From: Fragum whitleyi
Lineage: Eukaryota > Mollusca > Bivalvia > Cardiida > Cardiidae
Length of the DNA: 64,000 nt
Assembly: GCA_948146395.1 (NCBI GenBank)
Contig: OX411543.1
Location: 68,335,474 to 68,399,473 of the forward strand
Reading direction: 5' to 3'
A program made the position numbers and the translations under genes. Below, in pieces: positions 12,127 to 23,081 of the stretch. How positions within the stretch are numbered: the first letter of the stretch is position 1; each line of letters starts with the position of its first letter. Below the pieces are notes generated by a model. That model made no database searches. It was given only the letters and a program-made list of their open reading frames with translations, and was not told where the DNA came from.

Positions 12127-13612
12127 AACAAGTGCATGTCGTATTGCGATGCAATACAGGAGTCCCCCACCGGATAACAAAAAGTCCTTTCTTATAATAT
12201 ATCTCCTACTTACTAGATCTGTAACTGTATACAAAATTTGAAGTTGCTAGCACATAAGGTTTTGAACAAAATGTCCCAAATAAAAATATAAGAGTAAAAA
12301 CAACCAATGGCAAAAACTCCAAAAGTGGGCAGAGAAGAATGATTCTTGTACATGCCACTTGTCCTCAATGAGATCTACCAGTGTACAAAGTTTGAAGTTG
12401 CTAGCACTGATGGCTCAGGAGATATAGTGCAGGCAAAAATGTCAGGATAAAAAAACAACAACGGAAAATAACTAAAAAAGTGGATGTGGCAGAGTAACAG
12501 TTCTTGTGCATTACACTTCTTCTCAACGAGATGTACCAGTGTACAAAGTTTTAAGTTGCTAGGGCTTCTGGTTTAGGAGATAAGTACGGGACAAAAATGG
12601 AAGGATAGAAACAACAAAGGGCAATAACTCAAAAAATGGACATGGCAGAGTGACAGTTCTTGTACATGACACTTGTCCTCAATGATATCTATAAGTGTAG
12701 CAAGTTTGAAGTTTCTTGCACTTATGGTTTAGAAGATATGTTCCCGAAAAAAATGTAAAGGTAAAAACAACAAAGGGCAATAACTCAAAAAGTGGATGAG
12801 GCAGAGTAACAGTCCTTGAACATGATACTTGTCCTCAATAAGATCTATACGTGTACCAAGCTTGAAGTTGCTAGCACTCATAGTTTAGGAGATATGATCC
12901 GGACAAGAATGTAAGACTAAAAACAACAAAGGGCAATAACTCAAAAAGTGGGCGTGGCAGAATAACAGTCTTGAACATGACACTTGTCCTCAATAAGATC
13001 TATAAGTGTACCAAGCTTGAAGTTGCTAGCACTCATAGTTTAGGAGATATGATCCGGACAAGAATGTAAGGCTAAAAACAACAAAGGGCAATAACTCAAA
13101 AAGTGGGTGTTGCAGAGTTATGGATCTTGAACATGACACTTCTCCTCAATGAGATCTATAAGTGTACCAAGTTTGAAGTTGCTAGCACACATAGTTTAGG
13201 AGATATGATCCGGACAAGAATGTAAGGCTAAAAACAACAAAGGGCAATAACTCAAAAAGTGGGCGTGGCAGAGTTATGGATCTTGAACATGACACTTCTC
13301 CTCAATGAGATCTATAAGTGTACCAAGTTTAAAGTTGCTAGCACACATAGTTTAGGAGATATGATCCGGACAAGAATGTAAGGCTAAAAACAACAAAGGG
13401 CAATAACTCAAAAAGTGGGCGTGGCAGAGCAACGGTTCTTGAACATGACACTTCTCCTCAATGAGATCTATAAGTGTATCAAGTTTGAAGTTGCTAGCAC
13501 ACATGGTTTAGAAGATATAGCCCGGACAAAAGCGTGACGGACAGACGGACGGACGGACAGACAGAATCGAGCAAACCTATAGTCCCCCAACCGGTAACCG
13601 GTGGGGGACTAA
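12127..13612 (-). mobile_element. Pearl/HINE-like element with 156-bp core
   Basis: The left end is AACAAGTG, then a perfect GTATTGC gat GCAATAC hairpin (12141-12157), then AGTCCCCCACCGG. About nine tandem units follow; the CACTTGTCCTCAAT landmark starts at 12356, 12514, 12670, 12826, 12981, 13137, 13293 and 13449, a spacing of 155-158 bp. Next comes an ACGG/ACAG microsatellite (13532-13564). The right end is a strong palindrome, AGTCCCCC ... GGGGGACT with nested ACCGGT (13581-13610), repeating the left AGTCCCCC block in inverted form. The later units are nearly identical, suggesting recent homogenisation. Confidence 0.75.
12198..13530. repeat. 156-bp tandem core array
   Basis: Eight full units plus a diverged first unit near 12198. 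Each unit contains ACAAAGGGCAATAACTCAAA, also found in the arrays at 26.4-27.3 kb and (inverted) 27.8-28.3 kb. Confidence 0.9.
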
Positions 13613-14528
13613 TTATTTGATATTTATTAGTCATGTTGTTTACTGTGACATTTGTTTAAATCGCGAAATTGTTTTTGCTGAAGGAACTATTAGGGCTACT
13701 TTACGACATAATTCGAAAGATAAAACAAGGTGTTTCAGAATAGTTCACTTAACAACGAAAGGCGCATGTGTATACGTCTAAATGTTTGGACTAGATGGTA
13801 TTAACTTGTTGAAAGTGTATATGCCTTACTAAAGACCTAAGATTGAAAGGTACTTTCCACGCTACACAAAAAAGTACTTTGTTTTCAAGAATGAACTCTG
13901 TGCGCAAGACTACAAGCTAACGCAACCGAAACATTGTATTGTCAGACGTAATATCTAATAAAGTATTCGGTTGTGTGTAATTTCGCAAATTTTACTTCGT
14001 GGAAGCGACTCAAAACCCGCCGAGGTGAAAGAAAATAACAGTCGTAACAAAGCAAGGTGCGTAATAAATAATGTTTTGTTTAAATAGAAGACTCGTGCGA
14101 AAGTTAATCTTTTCTTTCGACCTATGTTACGTAATTCATTTTACTTTCTTAACGGAATCCGATGAACGGAGCACTTTCTATATTTCGCAGAAACTTCTTA
14201 TGAATGTCTTCTTCTCGTACGTATGAAATATATAGAAGAATGGTGTTATAACATACATATGGGGATTCCTTCAAGGAATCTAGGCTAATAATGTTTTATG
14301 AATTGACTCTTCAAGTAGATTTGCGAACTAAAATTTGTGATATATATAATAAATTTAATTAAACTGGTTCGGTCTAGCGAAAATATTATAACAAAGAGGA
14401 TCATGGTTCTATATTTCTCATCTTTGTCTTTTTGACTCCTCCAAAAGCAAACTGAAATGTCTAAAAATCATTTAATGACAATTACAGGCTAAAAGCTAAT
14501 TTCTAATTTAATGCAATTATACAGTTTT
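13613..14528. other. AT-rich spacer
   Basis: No gene or element recognised. A perfect short palindrome GATTCCTT c AAGGAATC lies near 14264-14280. Confidence 0.4.
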
Positions 14529-15243
14529 AACAAGAGCACCACAAGCGGGTGCAAACGCTTGGTTGTTTTTTATTTCTTAGGCAAATGCAAATATATAAAT
14601 TTGGTACCTACAAAAAGGTCTTGTACCAAGCGGTGATCATGTGAAAAATGAAGATTCTTTGACTTACCATTCAAAAGTTATGACCAAAGCTGATTTTTTT
14701 CAGACAAATTTGACCTTGAGAATTGACCTTGACATTGACAGATGACCTTGAACTTGGTACCTACAGAAAGGTTTTGTCCCAACCATTAATAATAACGTGA
14801 AATATGAAGGGTTTACGACTTACCATTCAAAAGTTATTACCAACGTTAAATTTTTTAAAGAAATTTGACATTGAGTGATGACCTTGAACTTTGTACCAAC
14901 AGAAAGTTCTTGTCCCGTGTAATGATTATGTGAAATATGAAGGCTCTATGACTTACCTTTCAAAATTTATGACCAAACTTATTATTTTTTTTAAAGAAAT
15001 TTGACCTTGAAAATGAGATTTATCTTGACTGTTGACCTTGAACTTGGTACCTACAGAAATGTCTTGGTCCAAGCAATGATCATGTAAGATGTGAAGGCTC
15101 TATGACTTAACATTCAAAAGTTATGACCATGGTGAAAGTTTGTCACGCCAACGCCAACATCAAGGCCAACAACAACCCCATCGACAACGCGTACGACGCC
15201 AAGGTGATCATAATAACTCTGCGAAAACAGCCGAGCTAAAAAG
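14529..15243 (-). mobile_element. HINE-like element, TTGACCTTGA core (family C)
   Basis: The left end is AACAAGAG with a GCACC acaagc GGGTGC hairpin (about 14535-14550). About three units of roughly 155 bp carry AACTTGGTACCTACAGAAA, ATGACTTACCATTCAAAAG and GACCTTGA runs. The right end reads ACTCTGCGAAAACAGCCGAG then CTAAAAAG, the inverse of the 5' end of the element at 50036. A family distinct from the GAGCAC-hairpin elements, but sharing the 3' end. Confidence 0.65.
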
Positions 15244-15436
15244 GGATTCACCACTGTGGCGAGACAGACATTCTTACCAAATTTTATTATTATAAGACTA
15301 TGATTGTGACCCCTATAGTCTGAACACGAAAATTATAATTAAGCCCCCCTTTACATGTGATTTCAAATGGATCATTCACAATTTCAATATCTGTGTGGTT
15401 AGAAAATCATCTAGACTACGGTTCATTAAGATTCGG
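15244..15436 (-). mobile_element. degenerate 145-bp-type HINE fragment
   Basis: Contains GACAGACATTCTTACCAA and GTGACCCCTATAGTCTGAAC, a diverged 145-bp-type unit, interrupted by the SINE at 15450 and resuming after it. Confidence 0.45.
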
Positions 15437-15449
15437 CCATACTTGTAGC

Positions 15450-15637
15450 GACTATTTGTCTCTCACCAACGGGTTGATAATCGTAGACCTATTTGAGATA
15501 GCAGCTGGATGCTAGGAAAGGTTGGGGTGATTGTACTGGCGAGAGAAATACCAGGAAGCTATTGTTAGGTGCTCCAGCCGCCGCGATATAACTGAAAAAA
15601 TGTTGAAAGCGGCTTTCAACTCCATTCAATCAATCAA
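15450..15637 (+). mobile_element. 5'-truncated tRNA-derived SINE with target duplication
   Basis: Matches the body and tail of the full copy at 58110 (GATAGCAGCTGGATGCTAGG, GGTGCTCCAGCCGCCGCGAT, and a tail of TCAATCAATC type) but lacks the tRNA-like head. It is bracketed by an exact 13-bp direct repeat CCATACTTGTAGC at 15437-15449 and 15638-15650, the expected footprint of target-primed reverse transcription with 5' truncation. Confidence 0.85.
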
Positions 15638-15650
15638 CCATACTTGTAGC

Positions 15651-16835
15651 TCCAGAGTGAAAGCAAGCAATAAGGCTCCTTTTCTTATGATATGGTATGG
15701 ATCCTTTCCTAATTCAAAAGATTTCAACCTTGTGACTAGTCAAATATTTTGACCAAGATTCATGACGATTTGTGACATATTTGTGGCATCTATAGTGTAA
15801 CAAGAACATTGTCATTGAGGCCCCCTTTTCTGCGATTTCATTTGTGTAATTTATTTGGTAAATTAGAATATTAAAGAAAACATTTCTGATGCTTGTTTCA
15901 CATGTTTCCTTCAACTAGGCATCAAATTCCAAAAGAATCTTCCTTCAATTATTTTTTTAAAATTTCAAGAGCAACCGATAAAAAGTGTAGGATTTAATAC
16001 ATATACCAGAATATTCGTAAGGTCCCTTTTCCCAGATCAGCTCAATTTTCGAAAGGAACCTATCTTGTGAAAGTTTCAATGAAAACCCGGTAATATGAGA
16101 TTATATCAAGAATAATTTAAGTGAAAATCAATAAGGCATCTTATCCTGTGTTTTTCGACGGATCGTCCCCCATTTTCGAAGGGAACCTTTCTTACGGCCT
16201 ATCATCCTATGAAGTTTTCAAGGAAATCTGATAATATTTGTTGACTTCAACGTTTACACGAGAATATTTGGAGTGATATTCCATATGGTCCCCTTTTCCT
16301 TGCTTTTCGATGGATTGGCTATTCTGAGCTAATTCCCATCAATTTTCAGGTTGATTGGTCAAAAAAATATGACCGCTTTAGTGATTGTGTTTTTTCGAAG
16401 AGATTACCTTTTAACCTGAATTTGACCCCCTTGACCTCATTTCGAACTTGTCCTCATTTCAGCAAGACGACTTATCTGTCAAATTTTAAGGTTGATCAAA
16501 AAAGCTAGCTTCTTGAGTGTATGCAGGAATTTCCTGAGATTTGCCCCCTTGACTAAGATTTTAACATGATATTTCCCAAGTTCGAACTTGTCCGAGATTC
16601 AATCGTGACGATCAATCTCACAAATTGTCTGGGTTTTTAAGTATATAGCCTCAGAGTGTCTACAAGGTTTTTCCTTAGATTTTGCCTTTTGGCCTATTTT
16701 TTTCTATCCCTTTTGACCTTATTCAAAACTTGTCCGAATAAACATTATGTCAATCAATCAGACCAACATAAGGTTGATTAAGCAGAAAATTATATTAAGC
16801 AGAAAAATGTTTGACCTGTTGATCTAGCTGCCGAG
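15651..16835 (-). mobile_element. degenerate 145-bp-type HINE array
   Basis: Diverged units with GGTCCCCTTTTCC, TTTTCAGGTTGATTGG and TTGACCTCATTTCGAACTTG landmarks resembling, inverted, the arrays at 16.8-17.7 kb and 46.4-48.2 kb. Termini are eroded. It runs into the intact 5' end of the next element. Confidence 0.45.
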
Positions 16836-17763
16836 TTTTTAGCTCACCTGAGCACATCGTGCTCAAGGTGTGCTTTTGTGATCATTGAGTGTCCGTCGTC
16901 CGTCGTGTGTCGTGCGTCGTCCGTCGCCAACTTTTTTAGTGTTTACAAATATGCCACAAATATGAAACAATCATCATGAAACTTGGTCAGAATGATTACC
17001 AGGTCACAAGGATGAACCCTGTTGAAAATGGGAAGGATCCGTGTCATATCACGGGAATAGGGGCCTTTATGATAATTTTCTTGTTTACGCTCTAGAAGCC
17101 ACAAATATGGTCAAATCTTCATGGTCAGAAAATTTGTCAAGTCACAAGGATGAACCCTATTATAAATGGGATGGATCCGTGACATATCACGGAAAAAGGG
17201 GCCTGAATGACAATTTTCTTGTTTACACTCTAGAGGTCACACATATTGTCCAATCTTCATGAAACTTGGTCAGAATATTTGTTTAGTCACAAGGATAAAT
17301 CCTATTGAAAATGGGATGGATCCGTGTCATATCACGGGAAAAGGGGCCTAAATGACAATCTTCTAGTTTACACTCTAGAGGTTACAAATATTGTCCAATC
17401 TATATGAAACTTGGTCAGAATGTTGGCAAGGTCAAAAGGATGAACCCTATTGAAAATGGAAAAGATCTGTGTCATATCACGGGGAAAGGGTTCTTAAAGA
17501 AATGTTCTTGTTAACGCTCTAGATGTCACAATTATTGTCGAATCTTCATGAAAAATGGTCAGAATGTTGGCAAGGTCACATGGATGAACCCTATTGAAAA
17601 TGGAAAGGATCCATGCCATATCATGGGAAAGGGGCCTTGTTTACACTCTAGAGACCACAAGTCTTAAAAATACAAGTACGACTTTTGCTGGAAAAATGGA
17701 TAATAGTTAATTTTGACAAAGATACACAGGTGAGCGATTTAGAAACATCATGTTCCTCTTGTT
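16836..17763 (+). mobile_element. HINE-like element, 145-bp GGATCC-bearing core
   Basis: The 5' end is TTTTTAGCTC with hairpin AGCTCACCTGAGCAC ... GTGCTCAAGGTGTGC (16841-16875), then a GTCCGTCGTCCGTCG tract (16889-16930). The core has five units with GGATCCGTGTCATATCACGG near 17035, 17173, 17318, 17463 and 17608, a 138-145 bp period. The 3' end is GGTGAGCGATTTAGAAAC, then CTCTTGTT at 17756-17763. Both termini are readable. The open frame at 17041-17262 is a repeat artefact. Confidence 0.7.
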
Positions 17764-18605
17764 TGCTTATTGTACCGTCTGATCGGTTCCTTAATACATA
17801 CTTTGATATTGTCTTTGATATTGCATACTTTGATATTGCACTAAGATTATTTACACGTGCACAAATGGACTGAACTACTTTCAGGTTGCTACCTCACTTA
17901 AAGTCAAAATTAATTCGACTTATGATCCCAGTCTTTTCGGTTCAATTTTCGGGAAAAATGTACTGACAGCCTAAAGAAATAAGCTTAAGGAACTATTAGG
18001 CAATACAGCGGTTTTTTTTTTTGTATTAGAGCCATTTTCCGAGAAATCAAACACTTCATCCCCTCCCCATCTCCGTCTTTTCTCATATGTATTCCCGTCA
18101 AAATTTCTTCCGAATCCCCGTTTTTGTTACTTTTTAATTCATATTATATTGTAATTTTGTTCAGATTTAATCACACATTCCTTTGTGTCTATCTTTATTC
18201 TAGTGTCTGACTCTCTCCCCTCTCTCTCTCCCTCCCCCTCTCTCTCGCTCTCTCCTTCATCTGTCTCTTTTATTTCGTCTTTCACTCCGTCTCGTCCTTC
18301 GTGGCTATCGTTAGTCAGGTCTGATTTCACTTAACAGATTCAGTCAGTTCTTTAACGTGTAAATAACCAGAATGAAAAATAAACACGTTTTCATTAATGT
18401 ATTGTCACTTCATAGCAACGGGTGTATTCATCCGTACGTAAAATATAACGGAGAGGACTTTTGCGGGAAAAAGAGTATAGTACAGATCTTTTAACAAAGC
18501 GATATAAATTTAAAAAAAGAAATCGTTCTTTAAGTATAGGTGCATTAAATGATTACACTGATAAGATTTGAAAAGCGTTCAACAATAACAAAGTATACAA
18601 TGAAA
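17764..18605. other. spacer with CT-rich tract
   Basis: A pyrimidine-rich stretch (about 18205-18265, CTCTCTCCCT type) creates the Glu/Arg-rich minus-strand open frame at 18139-18330, which I do not accept as coding. Nothing else recognised. Confidence 0.4.
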
Positions 18606-18697
18606 AGGTTATTGAAATTTAATTGGAATATATTGTGTCGGACTCGTTCTTTTGGCGAAGTTGTCCGAGCTTTATTCCAATATAAATTCAATAACCT
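18606..18697. repeat. nested stem-loop / short inverted repeat
   Basis: GGTTATTGAAATTTAATTGG (from 18607) pairs with CCAATATAAATTCAATAACC (ending 18696) with few mismatches. Inside the 40-nt loop, TCGGAC (18638) pairs with GTCCGA (18663). It lies 73 bp downstream of the Ig exon on that exon's strand. It could be a MITE remnant or a transcribed hairpin. Confidence 0.6.
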
Positions 18698-18769
18698 ATA
18701 TTTTTTTCGAGACTCCTAAAAATCTCCGTGTTGCATCATGGGTCATGAATAACGGTATATCAAACTTAC

Positions 18770-19057
18770 CGTTCAAAACTATAACTTGCTGGTTGGCTAT
18801 CAACAGTCCAGACCTACATACGTACATAGCAGAGTCCCCACGCTTCGCATTTGTAATTTCTAGAACACTATCAATCCTTCTATTTGATATGGAATTGTCT
18901 TTATGGATTGTGATTTTCTCTGACAAAAACGGTCTTAAGACGTTCCCGTCCTTGAACCATTCGATGTCCTGTAAAGCGTCTGTTACCCCTGTCATATTAC
19001 ACACCAGTTGAATTTTGTCACCGCTACTGACGAATTTCTTGCCGGTTAAAACTATTT
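18770..19057 (-). CDS. Exon encoding an immunoglobulin-like domain (partial gene)
   Basis: A single internal exon of 288 bp (96 codons). On the minus strand a pyrimidine-rich acceptor ending in CATTTTAG precedes it and a consensus donor GTAAGT follows; both boundaries are phase 1, the classic arrangement for Ig-domain exons. The product shows an Ig fold signature: Cys in KIQLVCNMTG (B strand), Trp in DIEWFKDG (C strand), then SVLEITNAKRGDSAMYVC with the D-x-A-x-Y-x-C F-strand motif, ending in the G strand QQVIVLN. An NMT glycosylation sequon sits by the first Cys. The domain is known for adhesion, receptor and immune recognition proteins; which protein this is cannot be told from one domain. 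Neighbouring exons must be far away, and possible ones lie at 38.7 and 40.1 kb. Confidence 0.85.
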
Positions 19058-19610
19058 CTAAAATGACAAAAAAAAAAACAACAACAAATAAATGTCATCG
19101 GAAACCTCAATGCATCGTAGCATTGCTCTAAATTGGAGAAGACGAAGGATTTTCACAACTTTTAAATACATTATGTAGACAATCAAATCACCGTGTTTAT
19201 ACCCTCAATTTGGAATTGACCCTTAGTCCTGGTTTATTTCCCTTCAAATTTCCACTGAGCCTTTCACTGTGAACCTTCTACAGTTTTTTACTTTAGAAAA
19301 CATTATTAACAGAATGCAAACATATTATAGCCAAAAATGAGGCCTCTAGAGAGCACAAACGACGTGGTTTCGTGATGAACAGGTACTGCTCACTGAGTTT
19401 GTACCGCAAAGAAAATAGAAGTTCCAACCATGTATTTCATATGAGAATTGGTTAAAAGATCTGATATATAAGCAAGAAAGGATCAGGCATCCTCTATCTG
19501 ACATTCTAAGTTACTGTCACTCATTGTTCCTGAGAAAAAATAAGCAGAAATATTTCTTTTTGTACCTTATTAAGTCCGGGATCAAATAATAATATTGTCT
19601 AACAAATGGC
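19058..19610. other. intronic or intergenic spacer
   Basis: No repeat core or exon recognised; presumably an intron upstream of the Ig exon. A (CA/AAC)-rich run sits at about 19070-19090. Confidence 0.4.
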
Positions 19611-20580
19611 ACAAGAGGGTGTTTTAAGTCCACTGGATTGAAAAGGCAAAAAAATATATATTAAAGATAATCCCCGCCCTGTCACGCCAATGTTAGGGGG
19701 TGGGGCTCAATTCCGCCATGACATTTGCTCTCAATTTCTTTCTGCATGGTTTTATTGAAATCAGGCCAACGGTTTGGGAAGGGAAAATTTTTGAAAGATT
19801 TTATGGTGAAAATAATCCCCGCCGTGCCACGCCCATATTTCGGGATTTATGCAAATTTGTTGAATAACTTTAGCAGAGGGTCAACCAAGGATCATTCATG
19901 GCAAGTTTTATTGATATCAGGTCAATGTTTGGGAGAAGATATCTGCTAATTTTTATAGTGAAAATAAGTCCCGCCCTGCCACGCCCAATTGGGTGTGTGT
20001 GGGGGGGGGGGGGGGGTTCAATTTAATTTCTTGAACAACCTTAGAAGATGGTCAACCAAGCAAGGATAATTAATGCTAAGAGTCATTGAAATTGTGCCAA
20101 TAGTTTAGGAGAAGAATGTTTTTTATAGGTTTTATAGTAAAAATAAGCCCGCCCTGCAAACCCATGTTTAGGGGTCAATCGAAATCTTTTTGTACAACTT
20201 TGAAAGGTAACCAAAGAAACATTTCTGCCAAGTTTCGTCAAAACCCGCCCATCGGTTTAAAAGGTAAATGTGTTTAAAGAAAAGTTTTCGCACGGACGAC
20301 GTACACTCTGCCATCACAAAATCTCGCTGTCATTCGGCAATATTTTGGTTGGTCAATCCAGAGTGCCATCCTGTCACGTCCATATTTCGGGGGTGAATCC
20401 AGATTTCTTGAGTAAGTAAAGAAGAGGGTCAAGGAACTTTTAGGCCAAGTTTCGTCAAAATCCGCCCATCTGTTCGAAGGAGAAAATGTTTATAGAAATC
20501 GTTATGAACGGACGGACGCACGCGCAACGGACTAACCGCCACGACAATAGCTCGCTGGCCTACGGCCAGTGGAGCTTAAA
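19611..20580 (-). mobile_element. HINE-like element, GGGCGTGG core (family A)
   Basis: The left end is ACAAGAGGG (decayed AACAAGAG). The body has units with CGCCCTGCCACGCCCA-type landmarks near 19675, 19820, 19972 and 20150, a period of about 145-178 bp. The right (5') end has ACGGACGGACGCACGCGC and the hairpin AGCTCGCTGGCC tac GGCCAGTGGAGCT (20549-20576), the inverse of the end at 968. A poly-G run (about 19998-20016) interrupts one unit. Confidence 0.65.
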
Positions 20581-20835
20581 ACTGTACGACAATAAAATTT
20601 GACTGCCCTTTTGACTATCAAACTCATTTTCAATATAATGATGTGCATCTATTTTGTTAAATAGTTTCATGTATGTGCCTTTACTGCAAAGTAACCGCAA
20701 AAATCTATTTTATAAAGTAACCATGATGGTCTTTGAAGCTGTTTAGCTGATTTTGGTAGTCCTAGCTGCCACCTCTATTTTCTCAATTTATTTGAAAGCC
20801 AGTGGAGCGATACATGCCCTCTTGAATCTCCTGTT
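20581..20835 (+). mobile_element. HINE family A, 3'-end fragment
   Basis: Ends with AAGCCAGTGGAGCGATAC and ATGCCCTCTTGAATCTCCTGTT, the family A 3' terminus with a damaged hairpin. Core units are lost. Confidence 0.45.
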
Positions 20836-20887
20836 AAATTTGCCAAATTAAGTATCCGTCATTACATCTTTAATTCTATTGGTCAAG

Positions 20888-21482
20888 GTCTAGCAGGGCT
20901 ATTGTCGTGGCCGTCGTGGGTGCGTTTGCCCGTCCGTTAACTCTTTCTTTATGTATCTTCTCTGAAACCACTGGGCCAATTTCAATGAAACTTTACCCAT
21001 ATGTTCCTTGGGTGAACCTTTTCAAAAATTATTCGCAAAATATTGAATGGCCCATAATATTGGTGTGGTTTAGCGAGGCTTATTTGGGCCCGAAGTCTTT
21101 GAACGTCATCTCCTCCTGAACAACAGGGCTAATTTCAATGAAACATTACCAGAATGTTCCTTTGATGACCCCCTTTAAAATTTGTTCGCAAATTTTGATT
21201 GGCCCATAAATATGGGTATGGCAGGGCGGGGCTTATTTTGAGTCTCCTCAGTAATGAATAGGTAAGCAGGGTCTATTATCAATTTAAATTCTTTGAATAA
21301 CACCCCCTCTTCAACAAAAAGGCAAATGTGAATGAAAGTTTTCAAGGGAAGTGATACATAAAAAGTGTTCTTACATGTAATTTTACAAATACATTATATG
21401 TGTTCACTTCTTGTATCTTTAAAATAAGTATCATGTGGGAAAAAGTCGGTGGAGCGATACAGGCCCTCTTGAGCCCCTTGTT
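20888..21482 (+). mobile_element. HINE family A, short copy
   Basis: The 5' hairpin is mostly lost, leaving GGCTATTGTCGTGG and a CCGTCGTGGGTGCG tract. Two to three core units carry CCACTGGGCCAATTTCAATG and ACCAGAATGTTCCTTTG landmarks. The 3' end is GGTGGAGCGATACAGGCCC then CCCCTTGTT at about 21474-21482. The open frame at 20907-21119 spans core repeats and is not a gene. Confidence 0.55.
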
Positions 21483-21838
21483 ACTTTGTTTTCAGCTTTA
21501 AATCTGTTAATTAAATCTATTAATTCTAATTAAGTTATTATCCTCTGGTAATATTTCAAAAATAATTTTCAAAATATGATGTGGGATAGTGTGACCAGAT
21601 AAGTAATCAACCAGTTTTTAAATATATGAAAATTAATGTAACTACTTAGTATGAATCTTTTGGTACAACGGTAACACTAATGTTAAATAATGTTATGACG
21701 TCTTTGAACATACCAATACTTTGTCTTTGAAATGTTCAAAATTACTTAATCATGTTTACATTTAGATTGGTTTGCATAATTACATGTGTGCTTTTATCAC
21801 AGCACTGAAATTATTGATTGTGAACGTTTCTTATGGCA

Positions 21839-21960
21839 ATCTAGAGTGATATATTGAATTTGTTGAGAAAAAAAGAAATTATATATTAAGGGAAGGTCTC
21901 TACAACATTTCGGCAATTTTCACTATGAAATCAAATTTTTTTTGCATGTCGAATTTGTTC
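21839..21960 (+). repeat. dispersed repeat, copy 1
   Basis: CTAGAGTGATATATTGAATT and about 100 bp beyond it recur near 41672-41790 in the same orientation, with a TTTCGGCAATTTTCACT-like continuation. Unclassified. Confidence 0.5.
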
Positions 21961-22135
21961 TCAAATATTACAATGAAAAAGAAAATAAATAACAGGACGC
22001 ATATATGATTTTGTTTCGGTTTTGTTGTTGTTGTTTTAATCTACATTTCGGTTCATAATGCATACGGAATTCGACATTATTTGCTGAATATATGGTTTTT
22101 TTCAATTATTATATAATCCGTTTAATGAGCTGAAT
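21961..22135. other. AT-rich spacer
   Basis: Nothing recognised apart from a short (GTT)n run near 22022. Confidence 0.3.
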
Positions 22136-22420
22136 AGGGTCCCTCATCCCCCTAATTCGGCCCTCCGTATGACGGGGGGTGGGGTGGGGGTGGGGAGAAA
22201 TAGTCGGCTGCTGCCCATGTAGTAAATGGTTAGACCCAAAACAAATGGACCCGCTTGTTTGCCGTGGGTGGAGACTCGTAATGCCGGAGAAGAGGATCCT
22301 GGTAGTTGAGGGAAGCCAAGGAATCTCCAGATTCTCAACACGCTGCTTTGGCCTCGGCCTCGGTTAAAACGGGAGCCTGAATGGGTCCGGTCTAGGCAAT
22401 CGGCTGGTCGTTTTAGACAG
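22136..22420. other. GC-rich patch, possible mobile-element fragment
   Basis: Base composition changes abruptly to GC-rich, with GGGGGGTGGGGTGGGGG near 22174 and GGCCTCGGCCTCGG near 22350. Two overlapping open frames on opposite strands (22144-22341 minus, 22179-22367 plus) have no motif I know. It could be a fragment of an unrecognised element. Confidence 0.3.
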
Positions 22421-22592
22421 GGCTTCTACTTTTGACACATCAAATATTTTGTTATATATATTGTGTTTCTTATTATTCTAATGACACATCCCTTTACAAC
22501 TTGTTGTACCATATTTCTTTGAAAACATTTTGGTATGAAAGCCATCGTTTTCTTGTAAGTGCAAAGGTTAATATGCCCGTGTCACTCATATT

Positions 22593-23081
22593 TTATATTT
22601 TAATAGTATTTAGTCCTTGTCTGTATAGGATCATGGTGTAATGGGTGAATGGATTTTCTGCTTTGGCATTATTTGCACGGCTTGATGCTTTGCTAGGAAA
22701 TTCTTCGTGCAATCGTTGACGAGTCATTTTGTCATTTTGGCTCGAGTATGCTTTTCGGGTAGCCCTGGCATGGGGGACTGGATACCCGCCCCTCCATATT
22801 TCCATTGTAGGAATCGGTGGAGGGTGGTGGCCCCTGGACAGTGAATACTCAGTAAAACTATTATGGAGGCCTACACGAAAAAAATGATAAACAAGACTTT
22901 TAACACAGACCTTCCCATTTCGAATCAGGCTTTCAATCAACGATCCAAGCATTTTCCGGTTTTTAAGTTGGAATGCGGAGCAATTCCAACTTAGATTTAA
23001 CAAAACCGCAAAATGATCACAAGATAATTTCATTTCGGGTTTTTTGATAACACACATCACGTGAACAGGATGTGAATACAC
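22593..23081 (-). CDS. hypothetical open frame, 162 codons
   Basis: The longest single open frame in the window and free of tandem repeats. The translation has a basic central and C-terminal part (RATRKAY, KMTRQRLHEEF, SKASSRANNAKAENP). No signal peptide, membrane segment or known domain is visible. Local GC is higher near 22745-22850. No splice sites were assessed at the ends, and the upstream DNA has TCACGTGA palindromes starting about 20 bp before the 5' end. It may be a real exon, a decayed element or chance; I lean to the last two. Confidence 0.2.
   Translation of the reverse strand: MYSHPVHVMCVIKKPEMKLSCDHFAVLLNLSWNCSAFQLKNRKMLGSLIESLIRNGKVCVKSLVYHFFRVGLHNSFTEYSLSRGHHPPPIPTMEIWRGGYPVPHARATRKAYSSQNDKMTRQRLHEEFPSKASSRANNAKAENPFTHYTMILYRQGLNTIKI

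Noticed and set aside
18139..18330. Glu/Arg/Gly-rich minus-strand protein
   Set aside because: Low-complexity reading of a CT-rich tract with no motif or splice support.
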